Origin: Trichodelitschia bisporula
Lineage: Eukaryota > Ascomycota > Dothideomycetes > Phaeotrichales > Phaeotrichaceae
Direction: 5' to 3'
Length of the DNA: 20,200 bases
NCBI GenBank assembly: GCA_010356995.1
Contig: ML996710.1
Location: forward strand, 314,333-334,532
The notes beneath the pieces were generated by a model. The model was not told where the DNA came from. It saw only the letters and a program-made list of their open reading frames with translations, and did not search any database. Below, one piece after another: positions 1-10,082 of this stretch. The position numbers were made by a program, and so were the translations under genes. The first letter of the stretch is position 1. Each line of letters starts with the position of its first letter.

Positions 1-101
1 GGCCGGGACCGCCAGCACTAACAGCACCAGCTCCCACTGGTCCGGTGTGGCGCTATTCGGGCTTGGCGCGGACGAGACGTACAACACGGTCCATGGGTCG
101 T

Positions 102-275
102 TGTTGGAAAGCGGTGGCTGTGTTCAGCCTTACCCAGGTTCAGCCACAGAGCTCGAGTACAAGTAGACTCGGGATCCCTATCTCTTTGACAATCAAGCAA
201 CTTGTTCATGGACAGACCCTCGGTCCAACTTATGATGCTGTGATGTCTTCATTGATCACTCATCCCCTTTCAACA
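102..275 (+). mobile_element. Solo LTR, family LTR-A, copy 1
   Basis: This is a 174-bp element starting TGTTGGAAAG and ending TTTCAACA, flanked by the direct repeat GTCGT (97-101 and 276-280). TG...CA ends plus a 5-bp duplication are the signature of an LTR inserted by an integrase, and no internal region is present, so it is a solo LTR. A TGTTGG start is common in Ty1/Copia LTRs, so Copia is the likeliest superfamily (inference). It sits inside the eqolisin gene. Copies at 16508, 17488 and 19467 are roughly 93-95% alike by eye, which suggests a moderately young family. Confidence 0.85.
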
Positions 276-351
276 GTCGTAGACCGTGCTTAGAGCCAAC
301 CCGCCCGATTCCGCGAAAAAGGCGATTGGTTGGAAGGACGGGACTTACATC

Positions 352-492
352 TGTTGAATTTGTGGTGGCAACCTGGGGTGGCTGGAGTGGAGCCAGGAGA
401 CAGGGGTCGTCTCCCGGCGATGTATATAGTCAGCTCACTTCCCACTGCTAGTCAGTCAAGCAACTCAGACAAGTTCACACTTCATTTTAACA
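352..492 (+). mobile_element. Solo LTR, family LTR-B, copy 1
   Basis: This is a 141-bp element starting TGTTGAATTT and ending CATTTTAACA, flanked by the direct repeat ACATC (347-351 and 493-497). It contains a TATATAG box near 422-428, as expected for the promoter in the U3 part of an LTR. It is unrelated in sequence to LTR-A. A second copy of the same length, about 93% identical by eye, lies in the opposite orientation at 18642-18782. It is inserted in the eqolisin gene between the codons for GTYI and CLSWVG. Copia-like by its ends (inference). Confidence 0.82.
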
Positions 493-1084
493 ACATCTGC
501 CTTTCCTGGGTCGGGACTGATACCTGGGATAGCCCGGACGTGCTGCAGGCGGCAACTGGGTCCCGGTATATCGTTCCAGACGGCAATGTCATGCAGCAGG
601 AGACTTTGGGATGCTTTAAGTGGTTCCCGCTGAGCTGGATCGAATTCGGGGACTTCGAAGTGAAGCCCGGAGATACGGTGCGGTTTCTTGTTTGCGCGCT
701 CGGGACGACAGATGGGCTTGTTTCGCTGGGCAACCCGAGTACCGACACACACACCAGTACCAATCTCGTTTCGCCGGTGGGGACGACGCTCGTGGGCAAC
801 GTGGCGGCATTCATTATGGACGACCCGGACATGAACGGCGCGCCGTACCCGTTCCCCGACTATGGCACGAGCTTTTTCTCCGACTGCCTTGCGGGGACGA
901 ATAAGGCTTCGGAGAAGGACCTGAGCAGTGCGACGTTTATTGATCTGGAGCAGGGAGGGGTCACGTTGAGCACGGCGGTTCCGAACGGCAGTATTTCCAT
1001 GGTGTTTACTAGGAACAGCGGCTAGTGTGCTGCTGCGACTGTCTACTTTCTCACCTATCTGTAGCTAGGTTTCTGCGTCAAGAT

Positions 1085-3316
1085 CTAATCATCGGCCCGC
1101 TCCCTCTCTCTCTTGAACAGGTTCCAGTAGAGAGCGTTTGTGGACAGCTGCTGGAGCGACACATCATGAAGAAGCCAGAACGCGGCGCGCTTTCTATCCT
1201 CGTCACTACGCACGAACTTAGTAAAGTCCTCAATATCCTTCATCGCCGCAACCCCCTTCCCCGGCAGGTACTCGCGCATGACCTTTTGACAAACGTCAAT
1301 GACATCCGGAGTCGTAGATGCCACCCGATGAACGAGCATAGCGACATTGGGGACGTAAGCAGGCGCCGGAAGCCAATTCTTTCCGAACTCCTTCACTAGG
1401 AGATCTTTGACGGCCTTGGCCACTTGCTTGCAGATTTCGAAACAGCGCTCATGCATGCCGAGGTAGTCGAACGAGAGTTTCCCTTCCTCCGCAACGAGCT
1501 CCTCCTTGAGAGCGGCGAGCAGCTTCATGTTGGACACGGGAGGAGTCGCCCACTTGCGCAAGTCCTCTGTCAAGTTCTTGGTTTCATTCTCTTGGGCAAC
1601 GACGGCCGTGACGGGCTCCAGGTCAAGAGCAGCGATGATCTTGTCAATGGATTCACCAGTAAAGATTCCGTCCCGCAGAAGTTTCACAATCGGCGTCGGA
1701 GACTCAAACCGACTCTGTGGGCGCGCATGGCCGAGCTTCTCAGCATGAGCATGCACACCGATTGCGTGGAATAAGGCGCGGCTGCATCTCACAATCGTCG
1801 TCGGCGGCTTCGACCAGATTTTGTGCGTCAGGATTGCGTGCTCCATATCCGGCCACTCAATGCCGGCATCCCCCTCGATTTGTACGAGATTGTACAGGAA
1901 TGCCGTCTGCACGACGGTCGACCGCTTGCATGCCATCCGAAGGCCGAGCTTCTGAAGACGAATGTAACGGTCGAAGACAAAAGCGCCGCAGAAGTGAGGA
2001 ACGAGCAACATGTAGACGAAATCTTCCTTCGCATAGCCCCTGGTCCACTGTTTCCTTTTGTCGAAAATATCCGTTTGGAGCCAGTTCTTTGTGTCCTCTC
2101 CCAGCTTGCAGATCTGCTCGTACTCTTCCTGCGGCCAGAGTGACGGACGAGGCAGTGTGTCGATGAACTCAACGTACCGATCCACGACTTTCTGGATACG
2201 CTCCCCATACACCTGGGCATGAGACAGCGGGCGATCCAAGTCAGGACGCATAACGTCATAAGTATCAACTAGAACTTGCAAAGCGAACGCGTGATAAAGA
2301 TTGGCCTCCTCGCGTTTCAGGGTCAAAATCTCTTGCAGTACGCAGGTCATCTCATCGCGCACAGGGCACACCGGCATGACGCGGAGCTCGGTCAACACGA
2401 CCCACAGCAAGCAGCGTATGTTCACCATCTTCGCGTGGTCGGACAGATTCTTGCCGTCAATCTCGCAATTCAGATCGCCGATAAGATCGGGCGCCACTGC
2501 CGGGAAGACTTTATCCGTTGGAAGGTGGTCGATGAGGGTCTCAATCGCCCACATGGCCGGTACGAAAGCCCACTTGCCAAAGGGACTGTAGTATTCCATC
2601 TGCACTGGCGGGCCGGGAGCTTGCGAGAATATCTTGCGGCAGCGCTGTACATCCAGGAAAAGCTCAGGGATGCGAAGCTTCCCGCGCCACACCTTTGCAT
2701 GCTGAGTGAGAAAGGCCTTGCCAGATTTGAGCGCAGCGTTGGACATGGTGGCCGCCGACATCAAGCTAATGTCCCCACGGCGGTACTCCTCCCAAGTTTC
2801 CTTGGAGAAGTCCCGGAGCTGGTGGAGATGCTCAAAGATGGAGAAGACCTGGAAGTGGTCGATAGAGGAAAACTTCTCCTCTGCATTGTGGACTTCCACA
2901 ACCACGTACCGGGGGATCTTGCTGTTTTGGTACTTTTTAAAGCCGCCTTCGGTGGCTTTGGGCTTCCACTGGTGGTAGATGGGGGTAAAGACGTCCAGAA
3001 AGAGGCACTGCTGCCCCTGGAGCATGTGCGTGTGCTCTTCGCCCCAGAACTCCACAGTGGCGGCGAGGCGGAGTTTGAAGAGACGCTCCAGAATCTCGAC
3101 CACGGGCTTCAGCACCGTGACATTTTTCTGTGTGGCAAACTCGGCCATGTCGCGCATCTCCTCAAGCGAGATCTTGACCTCTTGAGCGCCCGACTGGACC
3201 GCGGGCATGTCGTACCCCTTCTTCTTCACGGCCTCAACCAGCCACTGCGCAATGCAGCCAAGGTCGTGCTGATACCTAGTCCAGATGTCGGACAACATGG
3301 TCGGCGCCTCTGCCAT
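1085..3316 (-). CDS. DUF6604 domain protein, intronless
   Basis: This encodes a 744-aa protein read without interruption from ATG 3316 to TAG 1085. The N-terminal stretch WTRYQHDLGCIAQWLVEAVK matches the start of DUF6604, a domain of unknown function found at the N-terminus of many ascomycete proteins (Y-x-x-Y-K-x-D-T...WL...A-x-x-x-G-Y). The remainder looks like a helical, charged, soluble protein with no signal peptide or membrane segment. I chose ATG 3316 (MAEAPTM) because the 71 residues of open frame upstream, to 3529, are hydrophobic and low in quality and the domain begins just after it; 3298 is an alternative in-frame ATG. It converges on the eqolisin gene with 59 bp between stops. 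The function is unknown; DUF6604 proteins have no established reaction. Codon use looks normal, with no sign of decay. Confidence 0.85.
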   Translation of the reverse strand: MAEAPTMLSDIWTRYQHDLGCIAQWLVEAVKKKGYDMPAVQSGAQEVKISLEEMRDMAEFATQKNVTVLKPVVEILERLFKLRLAATVEFWGEEHTHMLQGQQCLFLDVFTPIYHQWKPKATEGGFKKYQNSKIPRYVVVEVHNAEEKFSSIDHFQVFSIFEHLHQLRDFSKETWEEYRRGDISLMSAATMSNAALKSGKAFLTQHAKVWRGKLRIPELFLDVQRCRKIFSQAPGPPVQMEYYSPFGKWAFVPAMWAIETLIDHLPTDKVFPAVAPDLIGDLNCEIDGKNLSDHAKMVNIRCLLWVVLTELRVMPVCPVRDEMTCVLQEILTLKREEANLYHAFALQVLVDTYDVMRPDLDRPLSHAQVYGERIQKVVDRYVEFIDTLPRPSLWPQEEYEQICKLGEDTKNWLQTDIFDKRKQWTRGYAKEDFVYMLLVPHFCGAFVFDRYIRLQKLGLRMACKRSTVVQTAFLYNLVQIEGDAGIEWPDMEHAILTHKIWSKPPTTIVRCSRALFHAIGVHAHAEKLGHARPQSRFESPTPIVKLLRDGIFTGESIDKIIAALDLEPVTAVVAQENETKNLTEDLRKWATPPVSNMKLLAALKEELVAEEGKLSFDYLGMHERCFEICKQVAKAVKDLLVKEFGKNWLPAPAYVPNVAMLVHRVASTTPDVIDVCQKVMREYLPGKGVAAMKDIEDFTKFVRSDEDRKRAAFWLLHDVSLQQLSTNALYWNLFKRERERADD

Positions 3317-3997
3317 GACGAGGAACGAGGAAGGTAGAATGAGGTGTTGAATGTTCAACGGGAAAGATGGAATGAGGTATGTCGAAAGCTCAACGAAAAT
3401 GGCGTGCAAGGAGGTTTGTCTGACGTTGAACGAAAGAGGCGGGCAATGAGGTTCATCAATCAAGAAAAGGAGAGTGACGGAGATGTTGTAGGTTGAGTGA
3501 GAGTTCGAACGAAGCGACGAATTAGTCAAAATGGGGGGGGAGGGAAGTCAACAGGGTTGGTGGTGGTAGACGTTGGGGTCGGTGGAAGAAGTAGGAGGAG
3601 GAAGTCGAGGAAGTCGAGGAAGTCGAGGAAGTCGAGGAAGTCGAGGGGTTCGGTGAAAGAAGACGCCGACAGCGCAGTGAATGAAGCGAAGCTAGGCGGG
3701 CGCCCACAGCGGCTAAGGAGAAACTCACGACGCAAACATAGGAGCACGTGCCCGGCATTGACTACAGAATCGTCAGACTACTTCATTTCAAGTCGGATCA
3801 AGCCCAGCCCAAGAAGGGTTCACTCGACGAGACTCAAGTCAGACCAAACCGAGGATTAACTCCAGACAAGTCAAGGTCATCAAGTCATAAGGGTATTCAT
3901 AAGGCAAGGAAACTAACCATCGAACCGTCGCCGCAGGACCGCCGCCGGGATCCCATCCCACCCACGCCAAACACCAATTCAAACCTCATGATATCGG
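3317..3997. other. Intergenic region upstream of the DUF6604 gene
   Basis: This is 681 bp between two co-oriented minus-strand genes. It should hold the DUF6604 promoter and 5' leader and the 3' end of the rhodopsin-like gene. Read on the minus strand it is C/T-rich near 3530-3600, a common feature of fungal promoters. It contains a 9-bp microsatellite at 3601-3645. No convincing TATA box was found and no gene is supported. Confidence 0.5.
3601..3645. repeat. 9-bp tandem repeat (GAAGTCGAG)x5
   Basis: Five perfect copies of GAAGTCGAG lie 285-329 bp upstream of the DUF6604 start codon. On the minus strand the unit would read as Ser/Thr or Leu-Asp-Phe repeats in short open frames, but nothing else in those frames looks like protein, so I treat it as a non-coding microsatellite. 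Confidence 0.85.
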
Positions 3998-5499
3998 TCA
4001 AGACTCAGCGCGCACCGTTACTGTCCCACGGTCCGCCACCGCCGTCAGGTCAATCACGTCGTCATCCGCGTCGCTCAGGAAGCTGCGCCCGCGCAGCAGA
4101 CTCAGGTCGCTCGCGCTAACCGTTGGCTGCTTTGCGTACGGGTTGCGTGCGTCCCAATCGCGCGCGCTGGGGTGGTACGATTCACGTATGTCGACGCTGT
4201 GCAAGGTGCGAATCTCGATGCCCTTCTCCGTCGGAACCGCTGGACGGCGCCCTAACCGCGCAAGCAGTGTGCGCGCAGGCCGAGTCACGGCGTCGAGCCG
4301 CCCATCTCCGTCTCCATTCCCACCACCTCTGCCTTTATTCCACTCCTCAGCCCCGCCTCCACCCGACAGCGTGCGCCGACGCCGCTTTTCCGCCGTCACC
4401 GTCACCGTGTACCCGTACCCGTCCAGACCAATGCCCTCAATGTCAAACTTGATCTTCATCATGCGTTCGGCACGCGCTGCATTCGCCGGCAGCTTGCGGT
4501 CTAGCGATGAGGTCGTACTGTAGTAGCTGTTCGATGGGTTCTTGTCCCAGTGCAGCAGGCGGCCGAGTACGGGGCGCAGTGCGGGTGCAGAAGCGCAGAT
4601 CTAAGAAGTTAGTGACGTCTGATCGCAAAGGACATTGGACCCACCATGGCAAGGCAAATCTCCACCTCCGAGCATATCCAATGCGGTCCCGACCACCACG
4701 TGAGATCATCCGAGTCGAATAGGATCCACACGTAGTACGTGCGCACGCAGCCGACGACGGCGACCAGAAACCCCAAGCACAGCAGGCTCATCACCGCCCA
4801 TCGCTGGGCCGAGTCCATCTTTAGGCGGAGCAATACCGGCACTGGCATCGCCGCCACCAACGCCTCGCTGAAGGTGTTGAATGCGCTCAGGATCGTGTAC
4901 ACGTATGCCTCGTTCACGCAGCGCCCGGGCGACGGCCACTCGAAGTAGGCGTGGATCGGAATGCATGCAAACACAATCGTCCCCAGGTACGATAGGTAGA
5001 TCCCCACAACCAAAAACGTCGCCGCGTGCACCACCCAGCGGTACTTCCGCAAGTCCAGGTGATTGAGGAGCCGGTAGTACAGCACCAGAAGCGATAGGCG
5101 GACGGCGCTGCTCGAAGTGGTCCAGAAGATTTTGAGCACAAAGTTGGCCTTCGTACCGGGCGTCAGGAACTCAGGCTTTGCCTCCCACAAATGGCGGTCC
5201 CACCAAAAGCGGTGGTAGGCGTAGAGAAGCGTCCCGAGGTCCCCGAGGGCGCAGAACTGTTTACAGTTAGATGAGTCAAAGAGCCGAAGAGAATCACACA
5301 CCCAGGCAAACAAGATCAGCGCATCGTCGAGTCCAAACCAACGCCGCACAAAGATGCGTGTGTGCAGGCGCGTCAAGACGACGGCCGTCGCCAGCGAAAA
5401 GAAGACGCCATTAACAACGTACAATGCCGGCCCGCGCTTCTCAGGCACGTATCCCGCCGGCGGCCAGGTAGAGACAATCTCAGGATGCAACAGACGCAT
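3998..5499 (-). CDS. Fungal rhodopsin-domain (PTH11-like) seven-helix membrane protein
   Basis: Spliced from three exons this gives about 470 aa: exon 1 is 5499-5302, exon 2 is 5256-4645, exon 3 is 4600-3998. Intron 1 (5257-5301, 45 nt) and intron 2 (4601-4644, 44 nt) start GTGTGT and GTGGGT, carry CTAAC branch sites and end in AG, both in phase 0. Splicing restores the family motif SEVEICLAMICASAPALRP, which unspliced reading would end after a few residues. Helices are visible at VNGVFFSLATAVVL, LDDALILFAW, FWTTSSSAVRLSLLVLYYRL, WVVHAATFLVVGIYLSYLG, YTILSAFNTFSEALVAAMPV, MSLLCLGFLVAVVGCVR and WICSEVEICLAM. A long, polar, Gly/Arg-rich cytosolic tail follows, as is usual. ATG 5499 fits the family's short extracellular N-terminus; 5592 is also in frame. 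The plasma-membrane location and possible receptor role come from the family; the ligand is unknown. Confidence 0.85.
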
Positions 5500-6959
5500 G
5501 ATAAAAGGCCATGCTATAGACGATCTCAGATTGACTTTCAACGGCGAGCTAGCGACATATAGTAAATGCCCCGGGCCCGGCTGAAAAGACAAGTGCAGCT
5601 GTCTTTACCAGCGCAACCGCGCAAGGCGGTGCCAAAGCGGACAGGGCGCGATATCGTCAACCACTCTCGTTCGCGCATGGCGGAGCAAGGCTCTGACTCG
5701 GGGGCGCAGGAGCAGCAGGGAATAGAACGCGGGGCGCATTGGGCCGCGAGCGTCCAGTCTGCGCGCGTTTCACTACCGCGACGTGCGCCACGGCCGGGGG
5801 GACAACCGGGTAGGTGGCTGGGAGTGTGGGTGAGGCGCTTTGTGGTGGTGAAGCGGGTTCCGGATAGCCGTCATGGTAGCGGTTGCGCTGTTGCCGGTGA
5901 ACGATCGGGAAGGGGGTGGCTGAATCCGCAAGGGAGGAGACTGTACGAAAGGGATTCAAAGAAGAGAATGGAAGGAGAGATGAAGCGATGGCATAAGCAA
6001 CGAGGAACGATGATGATGCGCGCGAAGGATGGTGGTTGACGTTGAAACGAGACAAGTCGAGACAATCGCCGGTCCCGGCTCCGCCTGCGCTCCTTAGTCA
6101 GCAAGCGGGCCGCAGAGCCCGCAAAGTGCCGCGTGTAGGCACAGTGACAAAACCAAAACAATATCGTGAAACCTGAGTTTGGCGCTCGTCGCCCATCAGC
6201 CATCGACTGTCAAAAACAAACACTACAGCAGCCTTTTGCTTTTGACTCGTATCTGCCCGAATTCAGTCGTTCGCGTCCTGGAGCACCGTGCTGTTCCGCG
6301 CCATCTCCTGCATATTCCTTCGGCTACGTCCTTCGCCTGCGTTCGTCGCTTGTTATCGTGCGGCGCCAACCCCACGATCTCGACGGCCTGTCCCTGCAAG
6401 CCCGGAACACGCATCGGAATATTCCTCGAAGCCGTGTACGGAGGTCTTCTAGAATGACGCTCCGACGCTCATGCGCGCTGTGCCAGAGCCTTGCCGTTGT
6501 CTGGGCAGCGCCAGCTACTGGTCGCTCAAGATTGATCGCCTGAATCGCTTGCAGCCACATCCACCAAATCGGCATCGAGTCAAACCCCCTCCATCCCCCG
6601 CTAACAGACGCTCCCAACTCGTCGACCGTCATGGAATGGCTTCACATCAAATCCTTGTCTATGGCCAAACTTGTCAGCCCTCCTCAGCCCTCTTAGGAAA
6701 ACGAATGCTGTCAGCAACCACCACTCCGCATACCGGACCCCCGTCGCCCATTTCCATTGCCAATGCCAGCCGCATTCCAGCCTTCTTTTTCTCGAAAGCC
6801 CTAACCAGGCGGTTAACCGGCTCTTGGCCTGAAAGTTTGACGCCACGGCGATGCAGCCGCAGCGGCGGAAGCGCCATCGAGGCCTGTTGTCGCCAACCAT
6901 CTGCCGAAGATCTCTGCCGACTGTGGCGCACGTCGCTTGATGGCACTGGAGAAAGCGCA
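5500..6959. other. Intergenic, no gene recognised
   Basis: This is upstream of the rhodopsin-like gene. Several open frames up to about 150 codons exist on both strands, but they are rich in Arg, Ser and Pro, lack recognisable motifs and overlap each other, as expected by chance in GC-rich DNA. The first few hundred bases probably hold the promoter and 5' leader of the gene at 5499. No repeats, tRNA boxes or transposon parts were seen. Confidence 0.5.
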
Positions 6960-7274
6960 ATGCCGAGGGGAGCGCGGCGTGCAGCAAAGAGTGGGCGCAT
7001 TGATCGACGATACCAGGTACGTTGGTACATAATTACTGGTCGGCGCCACTACAATACATTCGGCCTCCATCTGGCATCGTCTGGCCTCGTCGTGTTCACG
7101 GAACATGCCGCGCAGTTGCTCACCAGGGCCGCCATTCCGCCGTCTTACGTATTGGAGTTCCACGGCGACAACATGGCGCTGATGACTTTGTTGACCAACG
7201 GTGTGTGCAGTCACCATTACTCCTCCATCCCCACAGCCCTGCCGTCCCGTGTCCCCGCCTTCCTACTACGGTAG
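6960..7274 (+). pseudogene. Possible distant relative of the A/B/C gene family
   Basis: From ATG 6960 an open frame gives about 104 aa. The middle part, LHLASSGLVVFTEHAAQLL followed by TRAAIPPSYVLEF, resembles the N-terminal region of paralog A (LHLDLRHRVYTIGGHACLM, then ADDWISPFPTDY): an LHL block, a hydrophobic strand, HA, then a Leu-rich helix start. The frame stays open to 7274 but the last 30 residues look random, and none of the downstream family blocks follow. The match is by eye and short, so this may be chance. If real, it is a decayed or truncated copy on the same strand about 3 kb from A. Confidence 0.22.
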
Positions 7275-10082
7275 ACTTCTCTACTGCGGCCCGGTCCTAG
7301 CCAAGGGGTACCGACCTTCCGCATGAACCTCTCCGCGTGTGTCCAAGCAGTTTCTCGCACGCAAAAGCTTGATATTGCTTATGCTGGTAAATATTCGCTA
7401 GTTTGCGACTGCTTGCGGGGTAGACTCGTACTGTATACGGTATATCCACCCGCTGGTGGTTCGCTGTGCATCGCCTTCACCATCTCTCAACTCTATGCTT
7501 CCGTCGCTCCGCTAATTCGATCTGGCCCCCATTTCCGGCCCTGATTTTTGGCCAAAACTTTTTAACAATGTCGCATGTCGGGGCTTGTGATACCCAATAT
7601 CTCATCGGTTACCGCAACTGCCTCCCTCTTGCTCCCTTGCCCCGCTCTCCACATCCAACAGCCGTCTTGCGCTTCCAATTTCAGCTCGTCCGTGACTCGC
7701 AAAAATGATGCACACCACTGTCGCTGCGCCCTTTGGACGCCTTTCAAGAGAATTATGTTCTAATGATGATGAAGTCTGCACAATCAGGTCTGACGAGTCG
7801 TACACCTGTGTAACAGTGGCCGTGACGTTGTCCCCGAGAAATCCCGGCTAGTCGTTTTGCCTCCGCCTCAACATTCCTGTCCTTCAAATGGTGGATTCCC
7901 ACACCTCCTGCCACCAGCTTGCCGGTACACAGCGATGCTTAGAGCGTTAAGGCTGCATGTCCCGAGCATACTCTTCTTCTGCTCCGCAGAATCTCCGTGT
8001 TTTCTTCTTTTTTTCGCAAGCCTTTTCAAACCATGCTATAGTCCCCCTGCGATTACATCTCGACCGAATTAGGAACGAATGGGCTGCACTTTGCCTGCGC
8101 CACCTATTTTTTATGAGAACTCGATGTGGAAAGAAGCGTACGATTTAGGGACGACGACGTCGAGACCTCTCCTAGGCAATACCCCGAACAGATCTAGCAC
8201 TTTGGACTTTGCCTTTCCGTCGTGTGCTGGTTTCTTCGCCGCGACCGACGCCTGCCCCCCAAAGCTTGCGGTGCACTTGACGGTTTGTTAGCTGGCTCCG
8301 CCGGCACTTGCAACGCTCGCTCTGCAAGACGAGATGGAGTGCCTGGCATGAAATCGCGACTTCCTGCATGAGAAGTCAGTTTACTCGTAGTACCTCCGTA
8401 TATCATGCCACAAAGCTTCCCTCCGGATGACGCATCTACCACCAAGGTCCCTTCATGTCGTTCGTCGTCGCGGTGTGGCCGTGCTCATTAAGGTTAAGCA
8501 CTGCCCAATAGCATGGCTACTTGGCAAATCTTGTCCGACTACACCTCGTACCCTTCTCTCTGTTCGTAGCTCTCTATCTCATCATCAACAAGTTCACATC
8601 TATCTTTCCGAATTCGTCAGTATTGCCCGTCAACAAACGCGCTTGACCTATCTCTCATATTGCCTCTGGAATCCGAAGCAGGCGTAATTCCGATCGGTGC
8701 TCAGCGATCAGCGCATGCGGACAAACGACTCGAGAGCCATTACAAGCGATGCCCAACGTCATCTGCGGATGGGAACCAGGGCGCAAATGATTGTGTCGTT
8801 TCTGAATGTGTAAATGGAACCTGTTCCGGTGTTGAGGCCAAAGCCGTTAATCATTAATAACTCATAGCGATGCATCCTTTCCTGTGCTCAACGGGAGTGA
8901 AAGTGCGTGTCGAAAACTCGGACCGCTCCGATTCAGATCTCCGGCCCGACTTTGCCTGCTAACAGAGAGATCCGACATTCATGCCTTTGGACAGCTCAGG
9001 AACCTTCTAGTGAGAGCGCACGTGATTATTAGGCTCAAAGTCGTGTCACCCTGCTACGGCGCCCTGGTCCCGCATTACGGTCTTGACAGTAGCATGATCA
9101 CACCTGACCGTCAATTTACCACGACACCTCCCCGCAAGCCGCACGTTGTCCCGGAAGTCCGCCACCGCTTCAATGGGATCGTCACAAAGGCATTCCTCAG
9201 CTAGATGTCGGTTCACGTTCGGCGGTACTGATGCGACCTTGTTTTCCGGAAGTGTCACTTTAACTGGATTCCCAACCCGATTACTCATTCGGAGGCCTTC
9301 CCAGCTCCAGTGGTATGCCGAATGGCTCCTCTAGGCTCGGACCAACTGTTATTTTTCGACCTCGCTGGAAGACCCATCTGGTGTTCACATCAAATTTGGA
9401 ACTCCCGCGCTCTCGGCGTTGTTCTCGTAAGTCGGACTTTTGCGGTCAGTTGCATCTTGACTCCAATGTCTCTCGCTCAGCTCAGTCAATATCTACTCCC
9501 AAAGCTCGCTAACTGATGCTTTACATCTTATCCGCACAGCTTTTTTGGATCATCCGGTTCCAGCAAGTCTATCGACGCATAAATTAGCTCTGCATCTTTT
9601 CATACCTGGTCTGTGAAACATTAGATATGAACTTCAATACCCGATCTCGCTTTAAGATGTAGGAGCTGCGCGTCCCCTCTGAATCCTGGGTCCTGCCTAA
9701 CCGGGGATCATCGGTTTTTGGAAGGCTAGCTGTACCAAGGTTGGATATTACGCGTACAGTGCCCTTGAGGTAATTTACCTTGAAGTTTATTTGACATGCC
9801 TCCGGCCACCATCGCATCGGACATACCTCCGTCCACCGATATACCGCCCGAGCCTTAAAAGATGCAAACCCCGGCGCTCTCTGCTGAGCGTTCTCTGTTT
9901 CTCCAAACTTGGACCCGCACTAAATAGCCAGATTTCTCGGTATGGAGTACAAGATACCCTTGCTCCGGCACTTCATTCCATTAACACTACTGCAGAACCC
10001 TAGCCTTCTCCACCGTTCGCCAACCTATCCATCCCCGTTCCTGAAGCCAGTTGGGCCATTGAATAGCCGCTAACCGCCCGCC
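7275..10082. other. Long gene-free stretch
   Basis: This is 2.8 kb with only short, overlapping open frames of random-looking composition. I find no domain motifs, no LTR ends with target duplications, no tandem repeats and no RNA-gene promoter boxes. The last few hundred bases must include the promoter of paralog A. It could be old, decayed repeat or gene sequence too diverged to recognise by eye. Confidence 0.5.

Larger units (their letters stand above)
2..1025 (+). pseudogene. Peptidase G1 (eqolisin)-like gene split by two solo LTRs
   Basis: Eqolisins are secreted fungal acid endopeptidases with a Gln/Glu catalytic pair. Three host segments are in view. At 2-101 the motif HWSGVAL matches the WAGA(V)L start of the mature enzyme. 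At 281-351 the reading ends in DGTYI, and from 498 it continues CLSWVGTDTW...VLQAATG, matching the family's SAWVGIDG...ILQTG. The catalytic Gln is at 546-548. Further on come W(F)P, a GDTVRF strand and PYPFPDYGTSFF, equivalent to PxPFPDFGTVxF, then a C-terminus ending at 1025. Two LTRs interrupt the gene, each flanked by its own 5-bp duplication. The residue aligned with the catalytic Glu (AEWIVEDP) is Ala in AAFIMDDP near 805-828, and the host sequence just after LTR-A reads TAG where a Trp codon would be expected. The true start lies left of the window. The protein is very likely inactive. The family call is firm from motifs; loss of activity is inference. Confidence 0.75.

Noticed and set aside
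330-497. N-terminal part of the long open frame ending at 1025, as a gene start
   Set aside because: This part is mostly LTR-B translated by chance; the real host reading resumes at 498 after the target duplication.
2276-3337. 353-codon plus-strand open frame
   Set aside because: It lies antisense to the DUF6604 gene, whose minus-strand frame has a recognisable domain; the antisense frame is a GC-driven shadow.
5657-6055. 132-codon minus-strand frame starting MSRFNVNHH
   Set aside because: It has a hydrophobic start but is then Pro/Ser/Ala-rich without motifs; more likely upstream or leader sequence of the rhodopsin-like gene.
6471-6959. First half of a 267-codon plus-strand frame
   Set aside because: It is Ser/Arg/Pro-rich with no motifs and heavily overlapped by frames on the other strand; only the part after 6960 looks at all protein-like.
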